64,000 nt of DNA from Ligustrum vulgare (lineage: Eukaryota > Streptophyta > Magnoliopsida > Lamiales > Oleaceae). The stretch's first letter is position 1, and every line of letters starts with the position of its first letter. A program made the position numbers and the translations under genes. Below are positions 53,835 to 64,000 of this stretch, piece by piece. Location: contig OY743184.1 in NCBI GenBank assembly GCA_963555705.1, positions 19,767,859 to 19,831,858 of the forward strand, read 5' to 3'. The notes beneath the pieces are model-generated. The model was not told where the DNA came from. It was given only the letters and a program-made list of their open reading frames with translations, and ran no database searches.

Positions 53835-56800
53835 TTGGCCATTTTAATTCAGAATCTGTCTCGTTGGTTGTCATTTAATGGTTTTCTTGTAATTATAGAC
53901 AGACTTTTTAAAATGGGCATTGTCTTTCATATTATACTGCACACATCTTATTGCTTCATGTTCCTTTTTTGTTTTCCTGACTCCTGTTATTTTGGTTCAT
54001 TTAGTGACCTCAGAGCGTCAAAATCAGAACACGTAGATGTGATGTCTATTAGGTATTGTTTTTGATTTTTAATTGTATCATCTCTGCCTAATTATTGAAG
54101 TGGCAGTTCAGATAACAGTTTCTGAACTGATTAAAGTAATTTCTCTATGTCCACGTATATGTGAAATCATGACTAGTGAGACTTGTATTCATAGATTCAT
54201 TGATGGACTTATGGAGTGATAATGGTATTTTTATGGGTCTTTTGGCTTTCGTGGTTTTTTAATATGGGCTTATCGGCTTTCCTTTTGATGTTAGTTTATA
54301 CATTCAAGAATGTACGTCACACATGTTTCTCTCCCCCTTGAGGTAGATTAAATTTTAATAATTTTATGTATTTTACTATGCAGGATCCCAATCTGATTGT
54401 TGAGCCAATGGCTACTGACAGTACATCTCAGCGAGCGGCAGCATCTTCAACATCTTCTTCAACAAATAGTAATTCACATACACGTAACTCAGGTCTAGAT
54501 TTCAGCCTCTGATAGTTAATGCTTCATAATTTGGAAAATTTATTATTGGTACGCTATGTTTTGCACTCTCTCTATATGCTATACCAAACTCTACTTATAT
54601 TCATTTGTAGGTGATACAAGTAGAACAACGGGCACATACACAACTCCGGCTCCAAATTGAACATCTCTGCGTTGGGATAGACAAACCATTCAATTTTCTG
54701 TCAATGCTTGGGTATGCTTTGTTCTTACTTCTAATATATACACAGACTCACTAGGAAGACGTGAGAACAAAACCATTTATGTTCCAGAGCTAATAACATA
54801 GGGAGCTATGGCTTCTTCAATGTCTAAAATATCAAGTGAACTGTTGCTAATATCAAGGAAAAATACAGCAGGGACCCCCAAAAAATGGAATGTTATTAAG
54901 TGCTTGTAGACTTGTAGTTAACTTTTTTCATATATAAATTTGATGTCATCTTGTTGTCTAAGATTAAGCAAATCCACGGGGTCCTAATTCTATGCAAGTA
55001 TGCTTACAGTGTGATTGTAATGAAAGCTTGGGTTGTGATCAGATGCGTTTGTAATGTAACTGCCTCAAAAATTCCAAATTAACATTGAGTTGTTTCACCT
55101 CCACATCGAGACTCGAAAATACAAATTGACCTTGATTTCAAGTGTTCCATTTTTTTAGTGTTTGTGAGAATTGGTAAAGGGAGAGACAAAACCCTAAGAA
55201 AATAGTCCTATCTTCTAAGCACTTAATATTAGTAGCTAATTCTAACATCACTTATGACAGGAAGGGGGTTTTTGGAAATTTTATTTTTGTCAATGTAACT
55301 TTTGAAACAAAAAATAAAATAAAATGAATTGAGTCCCTTTCAAAACATAACTTAGTCCCCAATAATTTCTGACTTAATTATTTAAGGTTCTTAAGTTGTC
55401 TACCTGCCCTCTTACGTTGTGTTATATTACACTTTTCAATACTTCCTTTGATATTTCCATGGACGTTAAAGACTCTCTCTCTCTCTCTGTGAATATATAC
55501 CAAATATTCTAGTTTGAAATGATTCTCTCTGCTTTTCTTAAATAATACTTGAGGGGGAAAAATGGTATAAGTTCCTTTCTAAATCACCATATTAAATAAT
55601 TGTTAGTCGTGTGACTTACACTACTATTATGCCTTCCATGATACATTCAGCCTTTTTATGGCTACTAAAACTTATGCTCTTGTGGTGGGATGTCTCTTAT
55701 ATTTTCATTCATTTTTCAGTTACCAACAGGTTTCTGATTATAGCTCACCATTTTTAATTTAATCGTTTTCTTTGAAAAGTATGAAGCATTCTTGTTGCTT
55801 TTAGGATAAATCCATTAATTGCTCTCCTGTGTTCCTATTTCCCAACTCAATTGTAATTGGGAGATGAAGGGTCACTAAATCATGGTTACCTTGCAGTTTG
55901 CTTGTTGGAACTGAGCTTGGTATGCCCCTTTCTTTGAATGTGGAATTAATCATGAAAGCAGTACATCTGCATCTGCGGTTGACTTGAGAATCTTATGATT
56001 GCTAATGAGATTCTAATACCAATATTTTTAATTTTTCCCTTTTTGGTCGATGGTATTTCACTAAGCTGTTGTATTATGCACACCTTATTAATTTTTAGTT
56101 TATTATTAAAAGATGATAGGTGTACATTTTTTTCCTTGCAGGTTTTTGTGGTGGCAGTTCTTGCAATCTTTTCTCTTGTTCTTAAGAATCTGTCAAACCG
56201 GGCATTTCGGCTTTCCTTCATGGGGACTGCATGTTCTTCTTTGTATTCTTTATATGGGGTAATTTCTAGTTAGTTTATTAATTATCTTTTATATGTTCTA
56301 TTTACAGATTCGTCGATTCTACTAACTAGTCTTTGCTTGCAGAAACCTAGAGCATGGAACTTGCAGGCTCTGCAAGTTTGGTTTCAATCAGTAGCAGTTA
56401 CCAAAGACTTTATCTACTCCATCTACTGCCTTACCTTTGTCACTTCAAATATGTGCCTCAAATGTTAGTATTACCCCACTTCTGTTATGCTGGTTTTCTT
56501 GTCTTATTTGCCTAATCCTACCAGCTCTGCCTCTCCATGCACATAATGTGCTGATGTTCTATGTTGGCAGTTGCTTTGATTCCAATTTTGTGCTTGTCCC
56601 TTCAGCATGTTGAAAACTTTCTTAGGCGTAACTTCAGCAGATCCACCTTGTACAGGTAAGGAAGCCTGTATATATTTGTATTCTAATTGCAGATTTGATT
56701 GGAATTGTAGAGTGCTTCAAATTTCCTCAATCTTATGATTTCTGGTGGCATTTCTCTATGAAATGAATCTTGTGGGGAGCTGAAATTTAATCATGGCAGC

Positions 56801-57751
56801 ATTTCATAATATCTTTGGTTTATACGAGATATAGTTCCCCAATCTCTTAACATGCACTTGCATTTCTTTCTGGTTGTACTGACATGGTGCTGCTAAGGAA
56901 ACCATAAATGTGTGTTTGTACTTTGTAGTAATTTTAGGTGCACTTTTGAGTTTTTTTATATTCGTGTGTTGGGCAACTAGGATGTATATCAGTATCAGAC
57001 ATAGGGATTTGTTACTTCTACGCTAGGCTATTGAATGATATATTTCTGTTGTACAAAAAAATAAAATAAAATTGGGGGGTCATTTAGATGGAATCCTTTA
57101 TTTGAGGATGTCAAGGGAACAAATAGTTGTTTCTCGTTTGTTAATATGTGATGTGTGTATGCCGAAAGCTAAGTTGTGTCCTGTGAACTCAAAGTCTCCA
57201 ACTGTCAAATTCGCATCTCAGTAATGCTGTTACTTTCTTTTAATGATAGAAAAGACACCATGGGTCACTTGTAACGAAGTGATGAGGTGTGTGATCCATA
57301 CAATAAACGCTGCTAAGAATGAATATATGTGATGTGGCCTTTTGCTTGAACTAGAAAGAGACGTAATGGGAAAAATTTTGAGTAGAATTTTCATGAAACC
57401 AACCAACAGTTTTATTTGATATCATAGTTATAGTCATATGCATTCCTTTGTAGGACAAGTAGAGAGACTGACATGACTAAATTAATCTAGATGCTTTGTT
57501 TGTTTCTGTACAAGTTCCTTTCTTTAATGTCTGTGACTTACCTAAGTGGATTCTGCAGGAAATACTTGGAAGAGGCCTGTGTTTGGGTTGATTCGAACAC
57601 AACCCTTAGCATTCTGTCTTCACAAGCTGAGATTGGACTTGGATTTCTTCTTATTATCTCTCTTTTCTCATCAGTATCTTTGATTCGTTCTTTATATTAT
57701 TCTTGGTTTGATGATTTTTGTTCTGGAACTTCGGATTCTTTTTGAAAAATA

Positions 57752-57911
57752 GGATAAATTGCGCCTGGGATTCAAACCTTGGATTTCTAGCACCAGGAGT
57801 CCCAAACCTTGCAAACTTCAGCACCAGGGGGTATTTTGGACCGGAAATGTCAGATTAACCACCTAAAGGTCAATTTTTGAATAAAATGATCATTTTACCC
57901 TTAGTTTGATT

Positions 57912-57970
<59 letters not shown>

Positions 57971-58815
57971 CCACACAAAAATAGATGTAATCATCTTCTT
58001 CCCCCCTTAACACCCCCACCCAACCCCAGCTGGAATTCACCAATTTGTTTATTTAGTTTGTTCTCCCCTCCCAACACTCCATTTCCTTCCTAATCGAGTT
58101 TCACCCTCCATTTCACAAAGAGAAACCTGTTAGATGAGAAAGTGCACCAAAAAAATATTGTGGATAAGGCAAACCATCAGATGAAGTGCAGTAAATCAAG
58201 GTACTTACAAAATAGAGAATTATAAGAAGACAGTGAAAGGGTTTGCTGGGCTGAGATAATTGTACCCAGTAAAAATATTTTGTTCATCTTTTACGTTTCC
58301 TCCATATTCTGATATACTTTTTCTTGTTTATAGTGAACTGTTTCTGGTCATTGTGTTTTTATTTTACAAGATTTTTCAGTGTCTTTCCTCCCTGCTCGTG
58401 TATGTTGAAAAATGAGGAAGAAGGGTTTCTAAATGGTTACGCTGAAAAGAAGGGGAGGAGGAAAAATTGGCAGTTGGTGAATGTGCTGGCGATGGTGTGG
58501 TGTGGTGGGTAGGACGGTGGAGGTGGGAGTGGGGTGTGTAGAGAGGGAAGAAGATGATTACATTTATTATTTTTCCTTCTCTTTTTTATTTTTTATTTTG
58601 TTCTTTTATTTTCTTTATATATTTGTTTTAAATCCAAATAAGGATAAAATTGTTATTTCCTTCAAAACTTTACTTTGTAACTGTCAATTTAATATTTACC
58701 GTCCAAAAAGAATCCCTGACAAATACATTTGAAAGGTTTGGGACTCAGGGTGCTAGAAATCAAAGGTTCGGAACCTCATAATCATGAACCTTGTGACCCC
58801 AGGTGGCAGCACAAG
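57752..58815. mobile_element. DNA transposon-like insertion in TMEM33 intron 7
   Basis: Two inverted blocks of about 43 bp bound the segment: 57773-57815 (CAAACCTTGGATTTCTAGCAC, then CAGGAGTCCCAAACC) and 58728-58771 (its reverse complement with a few changes). Outside them, GCGCCTGGG and CCCCAGGTGGC also mirror one another. A (TA)n run lies at 57917-57961. No transposase is seen, and the exact ends and target duplication are not fixed. It begins about 80 bp downstream of the broken donor site. Confidence 0.5.
57917..57961. repeat. (TA)n microsatellite
   Basis: Uninterrupted AT/TA run inside the intron 7 insertion. Confidence 0.9.
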
Positions 58816-59289
58816 AGCATGCAAGCATTTATCTCTCCTCATTTTACCCAAAAAATAATTATGTGATTGTGAATGTTAATTCCTCAATTTATTACTTAAC
58901 CGTACAGGTGGCAGCGAAATATTATACAAGCATTTATGTACTGGCAGGTGTGTATCTCCTCTTTTGAAAATTGAATATGGAATTTATTTATTTATTTTGT
59001 ATACATTTTGACTTTTATGACGATGTCAGGGTTATGCCATTTCTAGCTATATTACAAGGTCTAACATTTTACCTGGTACTCATTTAGAGAAGTTTAAATG
59101 ATCTTGTATTATAACTTATAAGAACATTTGATTCAGCTCTTAATAAAATATATGGGTGTGTAATGGAGCTCCCATCATTTGTCTACTAGGGAGCTTCATG
59201 GGCAATTATTCTGCCCCCACGTCCAAATGTTTTTTCTCTGAAAATGTAAAACTTGCAGCATGTTTGGCTAAGATAATTTTTGTTATTTA

Positions 59290-59573
59290 TAAGTAAATAA
59301 ATTTTGGAATAAATGATTTTATTGGTAATGAGCTGGAAGTAATTACTTAGTTTAACAGTAAAGTGAGAATTATTCTAAAAAATAAGCAACTCTTTTGACA
59401 TGAAAAGTAAGATGGTATTAGTAAACTATAACTTTTAAACCTGGTTACCATCCATACCATGTCCTCACAAGTAAATATGTTTTAGAATAAATGATTTTAC
59501 TGGTGTGAGCTGGAAGTAATTACTTATTTTGATAATAAAGTAAGACTCATTCTCAAAAAATAAGCAACTCTTT
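59290..59573. repeat. Two-copy direct repeat of about 105 bp in TMEM33 intron 8
   Basis: 59290-59398 and 59467-59573 share AATAAATGATTTTA(T/C)TGG, GAGCTGGAAGTAATTACTTA and AAAAATAAGCAACTCTTTT. Non-coding. Confidence 0.7.
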
Positions 59574-61516
59574 TTAAATGAAAAATATAAGAAAAAATTA
59601 ATGCCTCAAAATCAACTTCAACTTCTGAACTTAACCATCCATGTCATCCCAAGGTTGAAGGTCTATATATTTTGCTTTTTAAACATACATAAATAGCGAT
59701 GTTTCTTGTGAAAAATATTGCTTTATAGTTTATTGAAGTTAGTAATCAAATGGAATTTAAGCGTTTTTGTTCTTCTGGCAGCTTTTAAAGCTTATGTACC
59801 AGGCCCCTGCAACAGCTGGTTACCATCGAAGTGCATGGGCCAGGATAGGGAGGATTATGAATCCTCTTATCCAACGCTATGCGCCTTTCCTGAACACTCC
59901 AATTACTGCTATTCAGAAATGGTGGTTTAGGTAAAAATATTCGAGAGAGAGCATGTCGTTCCTCTCTGAGACGTGTAAATCTCGAAATTAGGAAAAGAAG
60001 AAGGGATCAGAATCAGATTTTTACTTGACTAAGATTTTGATATATATTACTCTGGAATTGACGTTCAAGGGCGATGTTGAGGTCATTGAAGTATTCCGGT
60101 GTTGACCTTTCAATAGTTCTTTGTTTAAACTGAGCTGATTAGAATGGAGTCTATTCCACTTGGTTTTAAAGTTCTGGTTTGTGTTTTGACACTTGGGAAT
60201 TGATTTGAAATGGTAGTTTTGGCATAATGCCAGATATTCTTGATATACAGGAACAGAAAACGATATAGTTTTTAAGTTTTTTGCAATTTGACAGCATTTT
60301 TCTTCTTATCTGTTCATGCTTAAATGTGGTACCTGAGACATGGGCAGCTTGATTATTATTCTCTTTTGGCCTAAATTGCAAGAATGAAGAAGTGAAATTC
60401 ACAAATTCTTTAATTGTTGCATAATTCTTATGTCATTTGATTTGATTTTGGCTTACTTTATTTTATATTCTGTCTATGCTCGCTCTTGGTGAACTATTCT
60501 TTTCACTGACATATCAAGTATTTATAGATATTTGTTTCAATCGGTATGTGGGTGCCAAATATTTGTTAGTAATATCGTATTTGAAGATCAGACGTTGGCA
60601 TCTATGATATCTAAGAGAGTGAGCGATTTGGTTTGTTTAGCATTTTGGTTTACCTATTTTCAAACTAAACCTTTTTAGCAGTGTAAACGTAGACCCAATG
60701 ATCATATTTTTCCTCAATTTAGAGATCTTATGAAAAGTGAAAATTACACCAACCCTGTTATATAAGAATCAAATTCAATTATAAGATCAAATTTATATAA
60801 CTTCAAATTTCAGGTTTTAATAAATTTTTAAAATATGTTAAATAAATTATATTATAATAATGTATCATAACCCCAATATCTTCTCAAACCGACAAACCGT
60901 ATCTCTCTCATTTTACAGACTCTCGCTACTGATCTCTCTCTCCCCACACCTATGGGAGGTGGCAGCACACCTCCCCTCTCTCTCTCCAAACCTCCGACGG
61001 TGGCACTCCAGTCACCCACCCCTCCACCCACCAAATCTTGCAGGCAGAGCATCACAACACGCGATGACGCAAGGTTGTCGCGTCACTATACACAGCTCCG
61101 CATCGCATCGCGTGAAGGCGCAACTGCTGCTTAGCCTTGTGTCTGTCCAGCTGCATCACTGCCTCTCTCTCTCTCTCTCTCTTTAAAATATTTCTCCGAT
61201 CTCTCATTTAGTTCGTTTATTGGAAAAATTTTGTTGGTGGAGCTGATGGTGGCGGCTGGTGTGTTGAAGTGGTGTAGCCAGTGGTTGTGTTGTGGTGGAG
61301 GAAATCATGGTGTTGAAGGTAGTGGCCGCGTGGGTGGTGGCAGTGCGGTTTTTTTCTTTCCTTTTGGTTGATGTGTTGATCGTGGTAGCCACGTAGAGAC
61401 GGAGGCGGTTGCGAAGACGGCGTTGAGACAATGATAGTTGTGGGGGTGCCGGATGAGGAGGCAATGACGATGGCGGCGACTTGGGATGTGGATGCATGAG
61501 ATTTGTATGACCTAAT

Positions 61517-61825
61517 AATTTGACATTTGTGTGACCTAATAATTTAGTAATATGTGATCTTGAAATTAGTTGTGAAACTTGTGACCTAATAATTTAATAT
61601 GTTGTGACTTGTGATCTAGGAAAACATCGAGATTGACTAATTTGACATTTATGTGACCTAATGATTTAGTAATTTGACATTGAAATCAGTTGTGAAACTT
61701 GTGACCTAATAATTTAATACGTTGTGACTTAGAAAAAGTTCGGATTGACTAATTTGATATTTGTGTGACTTAATGATTTATTAACAACCTTGAAATCAGT
61801 TGTGAAACTTGTGACCTAAAAGATT
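61517..61825. repeat. Three-copy tandem repeat of about 112-122 bp
   Basis: The word AATTTGA(C/T)ATTT(G/A)TGTGAC starts at 61517, 61639 and 61751. Each unit also contains TTGTGAAACTTGTGACCTAA. Copies differ by substitutions and small indels. Confidence 0.8.
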
Positions 61826-62239
61826 TGTTTTTGTGACATGAAATTATGTAATGTTGTGACCTTAATATGTATAATTAATAAATTATTTTTAATTATTTAA
61901 CATAATTAATTAATATTAACTAAAAACCCGATTTTTGAATATATGTAGGTTTGGTCTTATTTTTGAAATCTATATTTATAAACTCCTTAATTATGTATTT
62001 TTTTCCTTATGAAAATTATAGTAGTATTAATGCATGTTTAAACTCTAAACATATAAACAAATATGGACATTAGTGTATTTATATAAATAGAAGTATAAGT
62101 TAAATAAATTTTAATCCAAAACTAAACTCAAAACAAATTAAAATAATAACTTAAATGGTTAATCATTTGTTTGGTGACATTGGATACAACAATTTCATCT
62201 TCTACACAAGTTTGGAAATGACCTAAAAACTCTATAAGA

Positions 62240-62860
62240 ACATCTTCAATGAGACATTGTCAAGCTTGTCAAATCATCAAAGTAAAAAATGTTTCACAAT
62301 TTTCTTCTCCAATACACCTTATATCATGTTGAGGTGACAGAAATAAAGTTGGACATTGTCTAAACCAATGTCCAACTTTGAGAGGCAAGTCTAACATGCT
62401 AGTTTGGCAATATTGGTGGGAAAACTGAAAATTATGGTTGAAAATACACTACGGTACCTTCATATCTCTTTACTTTTTGCATATTTTTTTTCAATTTCTT
62501 AAACAAAGATAGAAACATTGTTTTCTTCTTCATCTAGAATTGCACCAACTGTTGAATTGAAAAGATACTTGCTTTTTTATTTTGTTTCCATTTTTAAGAT
62601 TCCCTAAATGGTTTGCTACTGCTTTACTTTTTTCAATTCTGAGCAATCGATGGCAGAAGAAACAAGATTGTAAAAAAAAAAAATGAAGTAGGGGAGGAAA
62701 AAATGAAACCGCAAAGAAGAAGGAAGAATAACTGAAATTGAATCTCAATCCTACATATTTAATAGTTTTTTTTTTTTTTAAATAAATAAATGCCATATAG
62801 GCATCAATATTGGGATTTAGACATACTATATTGGAGTTAGTTTTGTGCCTCAACATCTAT
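62240..62860. mobile_element. Possible MITE with perfect 14-bp hairpin
   Basis: The block contains AAAGTTGGACATTG (62345-62358), a 7-nt spacer and the exact reverse complement CAATGTCCAACTTT (62366-62379). Words such as ACATCTTCAATGAGACATTG near the left resemble the 'gagcatctccaatgag' start of plant MITEs. Boundaries are not fixed. Confidence 0.35.
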
Positions 62861-63310
62861 TTATTAGACATTCATTAGAAGTTTAATTAATGGGATTAGC
62901 CGACTTTTTCGGTTTATCCATACATTTTGTATGTTTCTTACGTTTACCTACTTTTTTACTTTTATATTTTATAAAATCGTAATTTAAGACTATTTATAAA
63001 CTTTGACATGCATGTATATATATAATGATGTGTCAAAATTTAATTGGTGAATAATCAAAAGGACATAAAGATGTGGACAACATAGTTGGACTCACACAGT
63101 GTATTGCTCGAGTAACGTTATGAATCCCAACTTCATTAGACTCATGATGATCATCATTTGTAATAGATAGCATTACCATATTTTAAGAAGCCAGTCTGGA
63201 CATTTCGTGTGTCCGACGTGGACGCATGCTGACCTGGCAATCTCTTGAAAGTCAACTCTCTCAATTAGTCTAGTAACAGTCAAATTATTTTCTTTATTAA
63301 CAGATCTGAC

Positions 63311-63317
63311 TATAAAT
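63311..63317 (+). promoter_or_regulatory. TATA box of the cytochrome b561 gene
   Basis: TATAAAT lies 94 bp upstream of the ATG at 63405, leaving a 5' leader of about 60 bases if transcription starts some 30 bp downstream. No competing TATA-like word is as well placed. Confidence 0.6.
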
Positions 63318-63404
63318 GCTGCAACCCTCAATATTTATCTCGCCAATACAGTTTATAATCTCAATTAATTGACAGATAGTATTTTTCTCTCTGAAAGTTC
63401 CCCA

Positions 63405-64000
63405 ATGACGGTACCGGTGATTCGGTTCCCGATAATGGCGGTTGTGAGGATAATAGGAATCGCAGTAATGGCTTTGGTTCTAACATGGACCCTGCATTAT
63501 AGAGGAGGCTTGGCTCTAATTTCCGACAACAAAGATCTTATTTTCAATGTACTTTCCACTTTTTTGGTTTAATTTTTTATTTATTCCTTATTTTCTCGAA
63601 TTAATCTGTGCTATGGTTGCTTAACGTTGAAATGGAGGCGTTGATTTTGTTATAGGAGGGGTTCTGTTGAACAGTTAATTTGACGGATTAAGATTTTAGA
63701 TGTTGTAGGTCATTATATTTTGGACTTGTGATTGAAATTGATCATCTGTACTGTGAATTATGTAGGTCCATCCTGTTTTAATGGTGATTGGCCTTGTACT
63801 TCTGAATGGTGAAGGTAAGGATACATATGTTTCAGTTCACATTATATGTTATCAATGTTGAATGAAAACATTCTGGACTATAATCAAAGAAAAAATGACA
63901 CCATCAATAAGGCACTAGAAATCACATTAATATTTAATAGCATTTTTCTATTGAATTTATATATAATGGCATTTTGATACTGCGGAATGATTAACACTCT
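63405..64000 (+). CDS. Cytochrome b561 / transmembrane ascorbate ferrireductase, 5' part
   Basis: Exon 1 is 63405-63548 (48 codons) and exon 2 is 63766-63814; the gene continues beyond the window, with 63815-64000 being intron 2. The N-terminus MTVPVIRFPIMAVVRIIGIA leads into the first membrane span (to about residue 28), then LHYRGGLALISDNKDLIFNV and HPVLMVIGLVLLNGE, the characteristic start of plant CYB561 proteins (Arabidopsis ACYB-1 type). The His of HPVLM is one of the conserved haem-ligand histidines of the family. These are six-helix membrane proteins that pass electrons from ascorbate across the membrane. Splice sites (AAT|GTACTT, TGTAG|GTC, GAAG|GTAAGG) keep the frame. No defect is visible in this part. 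Confidence 0.92.

Larger units (their letters stand above)
39776..59934 (+). pseudogene. TMEM33: TMEM33/Pom33-like ER membrane protein gene, 9 exons, disrupted
   Basis: Exons: 39776-39952, 54384-54492, 54611-54711, 56142-56258, 56343-56463, 56571-56655, 57559-57669, 58908-58947, 59782-59934; together about 337 codons. The product matches plant transmembrane protein 33 homologs: WADYWSNVLVPPNMAS, RWDRQTIQFSVNAW, YGKPRAWNLQALQVWFQSV, LRRNFSRSTLYRKYLEEACV, WQRNIIQAFMYWQLLKLMY, C-terminal KWWFR. Family members are multi-span ER/nuclear-envelope proteins. Two lesions are seen: an in-frame TGA at 54658-54660 in exon 3, and AT at 57670-57671 where the reading frame requires the GT donor of intron 7. 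Other exons and junctions are intact, so loss looks recent. Intron 1 is 14.4 kb because of Helitrons. A sequencing error or an alternative splice is the main other explanation. Confidence 0.8.
59935..63310. other. Intergenic region, TMEM33-like to cytochrome b561
   Basis: The first 300 bases should include the 3' UTR of the TMEM33-like gene. Around 60850-61500 there is a CT/CA-rich segment with a (CT)n run at about 61160-61182; its open frames on both strands are low complexity and not supported. A three-copy tandem repeat follows (61517-61825), then AT-rich DNA and a MITE-like block with a strong hairpin (62345-62379). No gene is recognised. Confidence 0.5.

Noticed and set aside
61204..61497. 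97-codon minus-strand frame, rich in Pro, Thr and His
   Set aside because: It comes from GT/GGTGG-rich low-complexity DNA; no domain, splice context or promoter supports it.

Overview
The window is nuclear DNA from a flowering plant, most likely a dicot: AT-rich, with canonical GT-AG introns, plant-specific gene families and a heavy load of plant transposons. I could not fix the species. Three host genes are visible, all on the + strand. (1) A proline-rich extensin-like receptor kinase (PERK) has 8 exons between 5164 and 15493, an open frame of about 728 codons and every kinase motif. (2) A TMEM33/Pom33-type endoplasmic-reticulum membrane protein gene has 9 exons between 39776 and 59934; it carries an in-frame stop and a damaged splice donor, so this copy looks dead or dying. 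(3) The first two exons of a cytochrome b561 / transmembrane ascorbate ferrireductase gene start at 63405 and run off the right edge.

Layout. 1-2645: decayed autonomous Helitron with Rep-like and PIF1-helicase remnants and a terminal hairpin, itself split by a hAT-like insertion. 2858-4371: foldback Mutator-like element with arms of about 725 bp and a perfect 9-bp target duplication. 5164-15493: PERK gene; its 5.7-kb sixth intron holds a small Ty1/copia element (10590-12772) and other relics. 15944-22178: Helitron-derived region in which long and short copies of one unit alternate head to tail, with a single 3' hairpin at the far end. 22179-26333: AT-rich MITE relics, a hAT-like element and sequence I cannot assign. 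26339-37263: Ty3/gypsy element of the Tat type on the minus strand (two 675-bp LTRs, 5-bp TSD, gag-pro-RT-RH-aRH-INT, an antisense accessory ORF and a 49-bp tandem repeat), cut in the RT domain by a second, internally deleted Ty3/gypsy element (31078-33855). 37269-39775: flank with MITE relics. 39776-59934: TMEM33-like gene. 59935-63404: intergenic, repeats and a MITE-like hairpin. 63405-64000: start of the cytochrome b561 gene.

The most unusual part is intron 1 of the TMEM33-like gene (39953-54383, 14.4 kb). Three Helitron 5' ends (40108, 42144, 46422) and three 3' ends (44224, 48636, 53503) are best read as one large Helitron with two smaller ones nested inside. The complex carries exon pieces of unrelated host genes, all in the + orientation: ethanolamine kinase (three consecutive exons), eIF2B alpha, an IQM calmodulin-binding protein, probably a JmjN-domain demethylase, and possibly RPA-like pieces.

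The Helitron termini share one design (5' TCCCTACTATATATAAAA; 3' hairpin around CCGTGCATCGCACGG, then CTAG or TTAG followed by host T), so one family has probably colonised this locus repeatedly. All assignments rest on reading the sequence and on remembered family features; no database search was possible.
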